In this document: in pieces, positions 19,678-28,577 of the stretch
Layout: every line of letters starts with the position of its first letter
How positions within the stretch are numbered: position 1 is the first letter of the stretch
NCBI GenBank assembly: GCA_019448385.1
Contig: JAGTXO010000022.1
Coordinates: forward strand, 503,501-567,500
Source: Diacronema lutheri
Lineage: Eukaryota > Haptophyta > Pavlovophyceae > Pavlovales > Pavlovaceae
DNA: 64,000 bases
Direction of reading: 5' to 3'
The notes under the pieces: generated by a model
What the model saw: only the letters and a program-made list of their open reading frames with translations
Database searches by the model: none
What the model was told of the DNA's origin: nothing
Translations under genes and position numbers: made by a program

Positions 19678-20742
19678 ATGGCCCCCGCGCGCCGTTCGGC
19701 GCTGCGTTGCGCCGCCACCCTCACTATTCATCTTCTTTTGCCCTCGCTCGTCGCGTGCGCCAAGGCGGGCGTACTGCCGGCGCCCGCGCCCGCGCCCACG
19801 CCCGTCGAGCCGGTCACGCGCGCGAGCGACGAGGGTACGCTCGACCGGTGGCGTGCCTATCTCGCCGCCGTGTACAGCGAGCCGACGCTCAGCAACGAGT
19901 TCGCGCGCGACATGCTCGGTTCGCTCGAATGGGTGTACCGCTGCTCGCCCGGCCCGCTGCCCTTCGACCCGTTCGACGCGTTTGCGGTCACTCCCAGAGC
20001 GCGCGCGGCGCTCGCAAGGTCGCGCCCGCCCGTGCACTGCGCGCACCTGCCGCCTGACGCGCCGACGCGCGACACGCCGCGGATCGTCTCGCTTTTGGAG
20101 CACGTGCCAATGGGCGCTGGCTTCATGGGCGCCAACTGGACCGACGGCATGCAGGCGCACGAGCCGTACGGCTTCTTTGTGCGTGCGCGAGGCGCGCCCG
20201 CGCCCGCGCCCGAGAACACGTGGATCGAGGTGCTGCGCGTGCGCAACCCGTACGAAGGGGAAGAGGGGCACGCGCATGGCTACGCTGTGCACGGCCGCAT
20301 GCGCTTTGGCGGCACGTGGTACTACGCCGTCCGCGGCTCGGGCGTGTGGCTCAACGTCGGCCGGACGCTCGTCGCCAACAAGACATGGCCGAGCCACGCG
20401 CGCCAGCAGATTGCGATCAACGAAGCGCGGCGCGCGGGCTACGACACGCTGCAGTATCCGTGGCTCTGGCAGTTTGGGATGCACGAGGTCGTCGACTTGC
20501 GCACCTACTACGGTCGCGCGGCGATGAGCGCCGCGCGCGAGCGCGCGCAGCCCAGCGCACGCGTCTGCCCACCTGCCGGAGTGCTGCGCGCCGGGCTACG
20601 CGCGCAGCTCGAGTGCGGCTGCTCGGAGGCGCAGCGGCTGCTCAACTGCGGGGGCGCGCTCGCCGCGCATGCGGGTGCATCCGCGACGCTCGACGCTCGC
20701 GCGCCACTCGTCTCGGCGCAGATTTTCAACGAGCGCGTCTGA
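19678..20742 (+). CDS. Secreted protein of unknown function
   Basis: A 354-aa single-exon frame. The N-terminus (MAPARRSALRCAATLTIHLL followed by a short hydrophobic stretch ending SLVACAKA) looks like a signal peptide. The mature part is well balanced in composition, with FMGANWTDGMQ, a PYGFFVRAR segment, TWIEVLRVRNPYEGEEGHAHG, RMRFGGTWYYAVRGSGVWL and a conserved-looking DTLQYPWLWQFGMHEVVDLR. Eight or so cysteines, several in the C-terminal CSEAQRLLNCGG region, suggest disulfides. I recognise no family; the Trp/Tyr/Gly pattern is reminiscent of carbohydrate-binding or enzymatic beta proteins but this is only an impression. The start codon directly follows a truncated repeat unit, so its promoter and 5' UTR are repeat-derived. 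Confidence 0.72.
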   Translation: MAPARRSALRCAATLTIHLLLPSLVACAKAGVLPAPAPAPTPVEPVTRASDEGTLDRWRAYLAAVYSEPTLSNEFARDMLGSLEWVYRCSPGPLPFDPFDAFAVTPRARAALARSRPPVHCAHLPPDAPTRDTPRIVSLLEHVPMGAGFMGANWTDGMQAHEPYGFFVRARGAPAPAPENTWIEVLRVRNPYEGEEGHAHGYAVHGRMRFGGTWYYAVRGSGVWLNVGRTLVANKTWPSHARQQIAINEARRAGYDTLQYPWLWQFGMHEVVDLRTYYGRAAMSAARERAQPSARVCPPAGVLRAGLRAQLECGCSEAQRLLNCGGALAAHAGASATLDARAPLVSAQIFNERV

Positions 20743-21044
20743 GCCCTGCCGTCGTGTAGGCAATGTTCAGCTTTCCTCTCCCAGCTTGTCCTGCCTCCAC
20801 ACAAGAGCGTGGGTGCCGCGTGGCGAGCGTCGAGGGCGCACACTTCGCCCTGCGACTGAGCCAGCCGGTCGTGTTGCCGTCTGTGCGGCGCGTTCGACGC
20901 ATCTCGTGGGTTGGCACTGCACTCCGTACGCGCCGTCGCCCTCGTGCGCCACGGACGGGACGTGTCTTCCGTCCGGCCCCTTGCCCCCACTCGCGCAACC
21001 GTGGCGTGCCATGCGGACGATCTGGGCGACTATGCGCAAACCCC

Positions 21045-21440
21045 CTCGAAACCGGCCAGCGGGTGGGACGCAATGAACGCAATTGGCACTACTCAGCCCG
21101 GCGCCACGCAGCGCGCGCGCGCGTGAGCCGGCGTGCGCCCGGCGCCGAAAGCCTGTTCGTTCTGCTCATTGCGGCCGTGCCCAATCTCGAATCCGTCGAA
21201 AGCGAGCCGCGCGCGTATCGTGTTCAACTCGCGAGTACCCCGTCACCGAAGGCCCGCCCGCCCGCACACAGGCGGGTTGCAAAATGCCTCGGCCAGGCTT
21301 TCGGAATTTACCGCCGCGCAAGAAGGCCCGCACACAGGCGGGTCGCGCGCAGAATGCCTCCGGGGCCAGGCTTTGGGAAACTTACTGCCGCGCAGGAAGG
21401 CCCGCACACGCTGCGCGCTCATACCACTTCATCTGGAAAG
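21045..21440. repeat. Degenerate copies of the ~555-bp repeat
   Basis: Within the 1.2-kb gap 20,743-21,988. GGCCAGCGGGTGGGACGCA, CTGCTCATTGCGGCCGTGCC and CTCGAATCCGTCGAAAGC match the family. The segment GCAAGAAGGCCCGCACACAGG, lying between GCAAAATGCC-type blocks, is itself repeated two to three times with about 70-bp spacing. More diverged than the other copies. The first 300 bp of the gap (20,743-21,045) hold nothing recognised. Confidence 0.7.
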
Positions 21441-21513
21441 CGCGCGCGGAAGGAAGGCCAGCGCTGGCTATTCTGGCTAACTGCTTTTCTTACGACCCGA
21501 GAGGCACGCCGAG

Positions 21514-21690
21514 CATGCCCACGCGCGCAAGAAGGACCGACGCGCGACGAGCTATCCGGCCTGGGCTCACATATTGACCATGCCCACGCGCGCAAGAAGG
21601 ACCGACGCGCGACGAGCTATCCGGCCTGGGCTCACATATTGACCATGCCCACGCGCGCAAGAAGGACCGACGCGCGACGAGTCATTCCGA
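21514..21690. repeat. 65-bp minisatellite
   Basis: Almost perfect 65-bp unit starting CATGCCCACGCGCGCAAGAA at 21,514, 21,579 and 21,644, the third copy partial. Each unit contains CAAGAAGGACCGACGCGCGA and a CTCACATATTGAC segment that is unusually AT-rich for this window. Confidence 0.92.
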
Positions 21691-21958
21691 TGCAGCTGTC
21701 GTGGACGCGTCCCATCGCGCTCAAGAAGGCCGCGGGAGAGAGGAGGGAACAGCTATTCCGATGCGGCTGTCGTGGACGCGTCCCATCGCGCTCAAGAAGG
21801 CCGCGGGAGAGAGGAGGGAACCGCTATTCCGATGCAGCTGTCGTGGACGCGTCCCATCGCGCTCAAGAAGGACCGACGCGCGACTAGCTATTCCGATGCA
21901 GCTGTCGTGGACGTGTCCCTTCGCGCTCAAGAAGGCCGCGGGAGAGGAGGGAACAGTG
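21689..21958. repeat. 71-bp minisatellite
   Basis: Units begin GATGCAGCTGTCGTGGACG at about 21,689, 21,760, 21,831 and 21,895 (spacings 71, 71 and 64). They share the CAAGAAGG core with the 65-bp array and with the interspersed repeat. The array ends 30 bp before the ARM-repeat gene start, so it forms that gene's proximal promoter or 5' UTR. Confidence 0.92.
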
Positions 21959-21988
21959 GCTGGCACGTTTCACGCCACGGGACGGGGG

Positions 21989-23449
21989 ATGGCCGCTCGC
22001 GCGGTCCGTCGTTGCGCGGAGCTGCTGCGCGACGCGCCGTGGTCGGAGGCGGCGGGCCAGGCGGTGCGCGCGCTCGCCGAGCTCGTGTCGGAGATAGACG
22101 AGGGTGGCGCCGCCGTCGCGCTCGTCAACGCGCTCGGCGAGGCCGAGCTCGTGCCGGCGCTCGTCGTGTGCGCGCGCGCATCGTTCGGCGCGGGCGACGC
22201 GTCGCTACCGTTCGCGCTCGTGGCACTGTCGGTCCTGACGAATGTGGCGGACGTGGGCGGCACGCGCGTCGTTCATGCCGGCGGTGGCTTTGCCCTCCTC
22301 CTCGAGCTCCTCCGCAGCCCGCATGCGCAGGCGCGCCACTACGCGGCGCTCGGTGTCCAAAACATGGCGCACGACGAGGCGTGCGCGCGGGAAGCGGTCG
22401 GTGCGGGCGCGCTCGGCGCACTCGCGGCGCTGACGGACACACACGCGGCGGATCCGACGGACGAGACGCTCGTTGCGATCGCCGCGGCCGCCGCCGGCGC
22501 GCTCGCCAACTTGAACGGCCGCGTGCCGCGCCTCGCGCTCGTGCCCGCCCTCGCGCGCGCGCACGACGAGGCGGGCGCGTGTGCGGCTTTGCGCGTGGAG
22601 GGCGCGCGTCGCGTGCGCTGGCGCGCCGCCACTCAGCTGCAGGCGCGCGCGCGCGGCCTCCTCGCACGCGTCCGAGCGCGCGCGCCCGGACGGCGAGCGC
22701 GCGGCGCGCGCCGTCGCGCGCTGCTCCGTGCGCCTCCGCGCCGGCCGGCCAGCAGCGGCGCACGCGCGCGCGCTCGAGGAGCTGGCCGGCGCGCTCGCGC
22801 GCGCGCACGCGGACGAGGCGCAGCTCGCCGCCGTGCGCGCCGCACGCGAGGCGCGCCTGCCCGCGCGCCTCGTCGAGATGGCGCTCGAGAGCGCGCGGTC
22901 GGGCGAGCGGGGCGGTGCGACCGCCGCCGTCGGCGCGCTCATGCAGATCGCGCGGCTGCGGCCGGGCGGCGGTCGGCTGCTCGTCGACGCGGAGGCGGTG
23001 CCGTTGTGCAGCTGGCTCGCCCACGCGCCCGACCACGCGCTCTGCGCGCTCGGCCTCACGTGCGCGCTCAGTTCGCTTGACACGTCTAACTTTGTGCGCA
23101 CCTGCGCGCGGCCCTTGGCGGCTGCCACGCAGCGCGCCTTCGCAGTGCGCTGCATTGCGGCGCGACGGAAAATCAGCGGGCGTTCAAATCAGCGTCATCG
23201 CGGGCGCGACGAAAGTTACCGTCATCGCGGGCGTTGCGCGCGGCCCGTATCGACTCAAAAGTCCTAGCCCCCCCCCCCCCCCCCCCCCCACCCACCCCAC
23301 CCTTGCTCCGGCTTGTTCTGCTGCCTTTCTGCAGCCTCGCCGCTCAGAGCCCCGAGGTGGAGCATCCCGCGTCCGATGCCATCCAGCTCGACTCGCGGGA
23401 AAGAGCCGCCGAGCACGTCCTTGACCGCCTGCAGCAGTCGGACGCTTAG
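21989..23449 (+). CDS. ARM-repeat protein with IQ-like motif
   Basis: From ATG 21989, helical armadillo-type repeats are visible: LRDAPWSEAAGQAVRALAEL, LVALSVLTNVADVGGTRVV, LLRSPHAQARHYAALGVQNM and AAAAAGALANLNG. An IQ-like motif (TQLQARARGLLARVRAR) follows and could bind calmodulin or myosin light chain. The frame then changes between about 22,600 and 22,780, implying an intron whose edges I cannot fix, and continues as LEELAGALARAHADEAQL and MALESARSGERGGATAAVGA. A last intron 23,084-23,334 (donor GTCTAA, long poly-C/T tract, acceptor TTTCTGCAG) restores frame to a final exon SPEVEHPASDAIQLDS that stops at 23,449. The role would be scaffolding. Stop codons of this gene and its minus-strand neighbour overlap. 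Confidence 0.65.
23268..23289 (+). repeat. Poly-C tract (22 C) in intron
   Basis: Homopolymer run on the sense strand of the ARM gene's last intron, forming part of the polypyrimidine tract 45 bp ahead of the TTTCTGCAG acceptor. Confidence 0.9.
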
Positions 23450-25037
23450 CCGTCGCTCGTCTTTGTGCGTGAGCATGCAGGGCGGATCAGCAGCACCTGG
23501 CCATGCAGCAGCACCTGGCCATACAGCTGATCCGCCTGCCGACCAGGCTCCGAGCGCTGCCCACCAGCTGCGCCGGATGGCGCGCGCGCGTGCGCTCCCG
23601 CCGAAGGCAGCTCTTGTTGTGGCGGTGAGGGCGACGTGAGGTCCACGGTCACTGCGCAGCCGTTGCCGAGCGACCGCGAAGGCGCCTGCTGCGTGCTCAT
23701 GCCACAATTGGCGTGAGGCTGTGAGGCGAACGGCGAGGCGGCGGGCGCCGGCTGCTGCGAGCGGTGCTCCGGACTGAGCGGCGGCGGCGTCGGGCGTGCA
23801 CGCTCGATGCGCTCGGGTGTGAGACTCCGACCGGGCTGCGAAGCAGGCGACTCGCCGAGCCGCTCGGCAGCGCGCGCGCCGCGTGCAGCTGCGCAGCGCC
23901 GTCGCCACCGGCCTCGCACGCGTTGAGCCGCTGCGCGCTTTCGCCGCTCGAGCGCATCGCGCCTGCTTTGGTGTGCGCGTTCGCGCTGCTGGTGGTGAGC
24001 GGCACTGACGCACCGGCCACGTTCGTGACGCCGCTCAGCGGGTGCGGCTACGCGCTCGGCTGTCCTGCCTGCCGCGCAGGCGGTGGCAGGGGCGGCGACT
24101 GCGGCTGCGGATGGTGCAGCCACGGCTGCGCGTGCGGCGGCCGTTTCAACGACGCCTGCGCCTGCTGCTGCTGCTGCGGCGGCGGCGGGCGCACAGCCAC
24201 GGCGCCGGCCGCGGCAGTCGGCTGCCAAAAGAGGCATCGGCGAGGCAGGCTCCGTCTGCGGCGACAAGCACGTCGTCGTGTACATGTCCATCTGCTCGCT
24301 GATGGGCTCGATCGGCATGATGGCCGTCAAGGCGCTCGGCATCTCGATCAAGCTCACCGCAGCGGGCGCGAACCATTTGCAAAATGGGAGGATCTCAGCG
24401 GCGCAGCGGAAGGGAAAAACGCGCGCGCGCTTTGCAGACAAATCGTTGTTATTGAAAGCAAGGAGACGCGCGAGCTCCTCCACGAACGACTGGACGGACA
24501 CGCGGCTGAAGATCCATTCACACCAGTCGGCGGGATCGTCCGACGAGAAGGCGGTGCACAGGTGGACGTGGAAGCGCTGGTGCACCTTGTCGCGGGGGTT
24601 GATGAGCCCGCAAACGTAGGCGCACGCGTCGGTGGCCTTGATCCAGCCGGCACAGACGGTGCAGCGCGCCGTTAACCGGCGTTCTGGCTCGACTGGCGCG
24701 GCGTGCGTGCGCGCGGCAGGCCGCGCGCGCGCGCTTGGAAAGGCGGCGCGTGGTGCGTGGCAGGTGGCGCGAAAGTAAATCCGTCTGCCTTCGCTTGGAA
24801 AGGCGGCGCGTGGCAGGTCGCGGCGAGAGCGCACGGGCTACGCGTGGCTCGCAGCGCGCGTCCGCCGCCATCGCTGGTGCGGCGCGGCCGCGTGAGGGTG
24901 ACGCGGCCTTTCGCGGATGCGCGCGGCGGCGCGCGCCCGGAACGCGATGATGCACCGGCGCTTGCGCTCGGCGTGGTCGCTGAGCGTCGGCGTGCGGTTT
25001 CCTGCTCAACGACGATGAAGAGCTCGTGGAGGTCCAT
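23446..25037 (-). CDS. Unrecognised Cys/His-containing protein, exon structure partly unresolved
   Basis: A minus-strand gene convergent with the ARM gene. The central exon encodes a compact, non-repetitive stretch: CTVCAGWIKATDACAYVCG, INPRDKVHQRFHVHLCTAF, DPADWCEWIF and VSVQSFVEELARLLAFNNN. Its four cysteines and histidines could bind zinc, but the spacing matches no finger I know. The C-terminal 230 residues are Ala/Arg/Pro-rich with VTVDLTSPSP, which looks like a SUMO-interacting motif, and a duplicated GQVLLHGQVLL from a short tandem repeat at about 23,490. The start is probably MDLHELFIVVEQE at 25,037, joined through one or more unresolved introns (about 24,670-24,990). Function unknown. 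Confidence 0.45.
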
Positions 25038-25194
25038 CGCGCTGCGCGCCTAGCGCGCGCACGCCGCCCTCGGAGCCGCGCCTCCAGGCGGACGGACACG
25101 CGAGTTTTTGGCGTGTCCGATGATAGAGCTTTGGCGTGCCCGATAATAGGAGCGTGACCGGGCACGCACTTAAAACCTCACTTGCTTGATACTG

Positions 25195-26158
25195 AGAAAC
25201 CCGAGGATAGTCCTGCCGCACAAGAAGGCCCGCACACAGGCGGATCGCAAAATGGCCGCTCGGTTCCGGAGCAAAGCGCGCGCGCAAGAAGGGCCACACG
25301 TTTCGCGCTAGTCCCACGTTTTCCGGAAATGCGCGCGCGAGAAGGCCCGCGGCACGTGCATTCGTGCTCATTCATGCCCGTCCGGCCCGTTCCGGCCCTC
25401 CTTCGCGCGTCGAAAGCACGTTCGCCACCCGCCTCCGCCGAACCGGCCGGGCGACAACGTGTCCCTTTGCGCAACCTGTGCGTGCCAAACCCGTCGATGC
25501 CGGCCAGCAGGGGCGACGCAGTGCGCGCAGAGCCGAAGACGTTGAGACTAACAGCGCAGCGCACAGCCGCCACGCAGCGCGCGCGTGCGTGACGGCGTGC
25601 GCCCCGCACTTAAGGCTGTTCTGCCCATTGCGGCCATGCCCGAGCTCGAATCCGTCGAGAGCGAGCCGCGCGCGCGTCGTCATCCCCTCTAACTACGAGG
25701 TTACTTTGGGCCTCCGTCGGCCCCGCAATGTCTTTGCGCTGGGAAACCGAGGAAAATCCTGCCGCGCAAGAAGGCCCGCACACAGGCGGATCGCAAAATG
25801 GCCGCTCGGCTCTAAAGAATCAAGCGCGCAAGAAGGGCCACACGTTTCGCGCTAGTCCCACGTTTTCCGGAAACGCGCGCGCGAGAAGGCCCGCGGCACG
25901 TGCATTCGTGCTCATGCCCGTCTGGCCCGTTCCGGCCGTTCTTCGCGCGTCGAAAGCACGTTCGCCACCCGCCTCCGCCGAACCGGCCGGGCGACAACGT
26001 GTCTACTCTCGCAACCTGTGCGTGCCAAATTCGTCGATGCCGGCCAGCAGGGGCGACGCAGTGCGAACAGAGCCGAAGACGTTGAGACTCACAGCGCAGC
26101 GCACGGCCGCCACGCAGCGCGCGCGCGCGTGACGGCGTGGCCGTTGTGCGGCACGGAG
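25195..26158. repeat. Tandem dimer of the ~555-bp repeat
   Basis: Two successive copies, about 25,195-25,747 and 25,748-26,158. Both open with CTGCCGC(A/G)CAAGAAGGCC after a GAAACCGAGGA block and carry the same internal order as the copy at 18.9 kb. Identity between the two units looks above 90 percent by eye, suggesting recent amplification. The dimer occupies nearly all of the 1.27-kb gap between the unrecognised gene and the JmjC gene; 25,038-25,194 holds nothing recognised. Confidence 0.9.
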
Positions 26159-26307
26159 CCAGGGGCGGGTGCGCGTGCGCGATGCGTCGCGTGCCTCTTG
26201 CCCCGTGGGCGCGCTTTCTGTCTTCCCGCGCAACGGCGCTCTTGTCTGTCAGAGCCTTTCTTGGGCGAGACTGAAGAATTTCAGACTGCCCGTTCACCGT
26301 CCTCAGG

Positions 26308-28275
26308 ATGGCGCACGTGGACAAGCGCACACTGCCAACGGCCGTCGGGCCGCCCGTCGCGGCAGCGAGTGTGCTCGCGAGCGCGGTGCACCCATGCGTG
26401 CCTGCCGAGTTTTTGGCGACGCATTGGCGCCGCCGCGCGCTCGCCGTCGTGCCCAGCGGAACGCCGGCTGCGCGCGCGGCCGCAGACGCGCGGCTCGCGC
26501 CGCTTGCCTCTGAGCTGTTCGATCTTGACCTGCGCGAGCTGCTGGCGAGCTCGGCGTCCGAGCGAATCTTCGCGTGGATGCACGCGCGCGATGCGGGCGC
26601 GTCTGCTGGGGTTGAGCGCGGCGCGCTGCGCAGCTTTGAGCTCGAGTCGGCCTCGGCCGCCGCGACGGCGCACGAGTGCGGCGCCTCGCTGTACTTCCGC
26701 GCGCCGCCCGCCTTTTGCGAGGAGTGGGTGGGCGCGGCGTGCGAGCAGCTGGGCTTGGGGATGGGCGCGCGCCATCCAACGGGCGAGCTGCGCGGCGAAG
26801 TCGAGGTCTTCGCGTCGCGCGCCGGGCACACGACCGACTGGCATTTTGACTTCATGGAGAACTTCACTTTCCAGCTGCGCGGCGCGAAGACGTGGCGGCT
26901 GCATGGCGGCGCGGGCGCGCAGATCGGGCAGCCTGTTCGCGGCGCGACGGCGCACTACGCGCGCGCGGGTAATCTCGAGCAGCAGCTCGCCGTCCACCGG
27001 CTGCAGCAGCCCGCGTTTGCGCTCGACCGCGACGCGACGAACGCGCTCGGCGCTAGTGCCGAGAGCGTCACGCTCGTCGCGGGCAGCGTGCTCTATTTCC
27101 CGGCGGGGATGTGGCACCGCGTGGAGTGCGACGAGGACTCGCTTTCGCTCAACCTCTCGCTCATCGGCCTCACATACGCCGAGCTCGTCGCCGATGCCGC
27201 GCGCCAGCTCGCGTACGCGGCGCCTGCGCTGCGCGCGCTCGTCGCCGCGCCGCCTGGCGCGCGCAAGCGCGAGCAGCGCGCGGTTGCGCGCGCCGACTGC
27301 GCGCGCGCGCTCGACGCGCAACGCGCTGCGCTCGACGGCCTACGCGCCGTCGACCTGCTCCCCGACTGCGCCTTTGCGCCGCCGCCTCCACGCGGATACG
27401 TGGACGTCATGGCCGAAACGACGCGGCGCGCGCCCGCGAGCGCCGTGGCCGACGGCGCGCGGCGCGAGCGCGGGCGCGCGCGCGGCGAGGCGGGGCGGAT
27501 CGCAGGCGGCGCCGGCGGCGATGCTGGCGTTGGCACGAAGCGGCGCAAGCGCGCGCCAGAGTCGAGCCGGGTCGCGACCGTTGCGTGCGAGGACGGCGCG
27601 CGCGACGACCGCGACGCGGCTGGTGCGGCTCGCGCGCTCGTTCTCCGGCTCAACCCGCTCGCCGTTCTCGTCTCAGACCGCGCGGCGCTGGGCGAGGTGC
27701 GCGCGAAGCTTGAGGAGGCGCGCGCCGAGGAGGAGGAGGAGGAGGAGGACGACGACGACGACGACGACGACGACGAGGCGCAAGATGCCGGGGCGGGCCA
27801 ACGAGCTGCTCGCACACAGGGGAAGGGCGCGCACGAGCGGCACGTGGCCGCATCGGACGACGACGACGACGACAGCGGCGCCAACGATGCGTGCGGCCCC
27901 GACGGACACGACGACGACGACGACGCCGAGCCGCGTCTCTTCGCGCTGCGCGTCAACTTTGGCGGGGAGGACCTTGCGCCGCACGTGCGCACCGTTCTCG
28001 CCGTCCCCGCCGAAGCCGAGCCGCTTCTTGACTGGCTCGCGCTCGTCGCGCGCGAGCGCTGCCTCGCCGCTCAGCACGCGGGCGCGGCCGAGGGGCCGCA
28101 TGGGTGCGGCTCGCGCGAGCGCGGTAGAAGCACCTGTGGTGCGCCGTGCGCGACGCTCGGGGTGGCGGAGGTGGCCGAGCGCGCGCGGTCGCTCGAGCTG
28201 GACGAGACCGTCGCGCGGCAGGTGCTGCGCGTGCTCATCTACCACGGCTTCGCCGCGCCGCTGGCGGTCGATTAG
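26308..28275 (+). CDS. JmjC/cupin Fe(II)-2OG dioxygenase (ribosomal-oxygenase-like)
   Basis: A 655-aa single-exon protein. The JmjC iron site is His179-Asp181 in TDWHFDFMENF and His270 in FPAGMWHRVE; GAKTWRL supplies the family's 2-oxoglutarate-side lysine. SLSLNLSLIGLTY follows as in cupin-4/NO66/MINA-type enzymes, which hydroxylate ribosomal proteins or demethylate histones. Next come a basic linker, an acidic run of Glu and Asp (about residues 474-490) from GAG and GAC repeats, and a C-terminal segment LGVAEVAERARSLELDETVA that could be the winged-helix domain common in ribosomal oxygenases. Start ATG 26308 is the first in frame. Composition suggests a nuclear or nucleolar protein. Its upstream region consists of repeat copies plus the segment shared with 18.7 kb. 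Confidence 0.85.
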   Translation: MAHVDKRTLPTAVGPPVAAASVLASAVHPCVPAEFLATHWRRRALAVVPSGTPAARAAADARLAPLASELFDLDLRELLASSASERIFAWMHARDAGASAGVERGALRSFELESASAAATAHECGASLYFRAPPAFCEEWVGAACEQLGLGMGARHPTGELRGEVEVFASRAGHTTDWHFDFMENFTFQLRGAKTWRLHGGAGAQIGQPVRGATAHYARAGNLEQQLAVHRLQQPAFALDRDATNALGASAESVTLVAGSVLYFPAGMWHRVECDEDSLSLNLSLIGLTYAELVADAARQLAYAAPALRALVAAPPGARKREQRAVARADCARALDAQRAALDGLRAVDLLPDCAFAPPPPRGYVDVMAETTRRAPASAVADGARRERGRARGEAGRIAGGAGGDAGVGTKRRKRAPESSRVATVACEDGARDDRDAAGAARALVLRLNPLAVLVSDRAALGEVRAKLEEARAEEEEEEEDDDDDDDDDEAQDAGAGQRAARTQGKGAHERHVAASDDDDDDSGANDACGPDGHDDDDDAEPRLFALRVNFGGEDLAPHVRTVLAVPAEAEPLLDWLALVARERCLAAQHAGAAEGPHGCGSRERGRSTCGAPCATLGVAEVAERARSLELDETVARQVLRVLIYHGFAAPLAVD

Positions 28276-28577
28276 TCCGTGTGGGGCGGTCAGCTATTTC
28301 AGGCGCGGTCCGGGCTGGTCCGGCCAGTAGGGGGCTGAGAGTACGACCCGTGTCGTAAAATCGAGAGTTTAAGGCCAGCCAATAGGCGCTAGCGAGGTCT
28401 AGGACGTGTCCAGGACTGCCCCCCCCCCCCCCCCCTTCCCTCTGACCGGTCGTTCTTGAGCAGAACTCGGAGTCGAGCGAGCGCGGCGGCCGGAGGGCCC
28501 GAGCCAGACCGGCGATGGGCCCGATCCCGGAATGCGGGCGGCCGAGGCTCTTAGGCGCCTGCGGCCAACCGGAGGGC
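28276..28577. other. Convergent intergenic spacer with poly-C tract
   Basis: Lies between the JmjC stop and the C2-gene stop. A 17-C run (28,419-28,435) is followed by TTCCCTCTGACCGGTCGTTCTTGAGCAG, which looks like a plus-strand 3' splice site, so an intron in the JmjC 3' UTR is possible. No coding sequence recognised. Confidence 0.6.
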
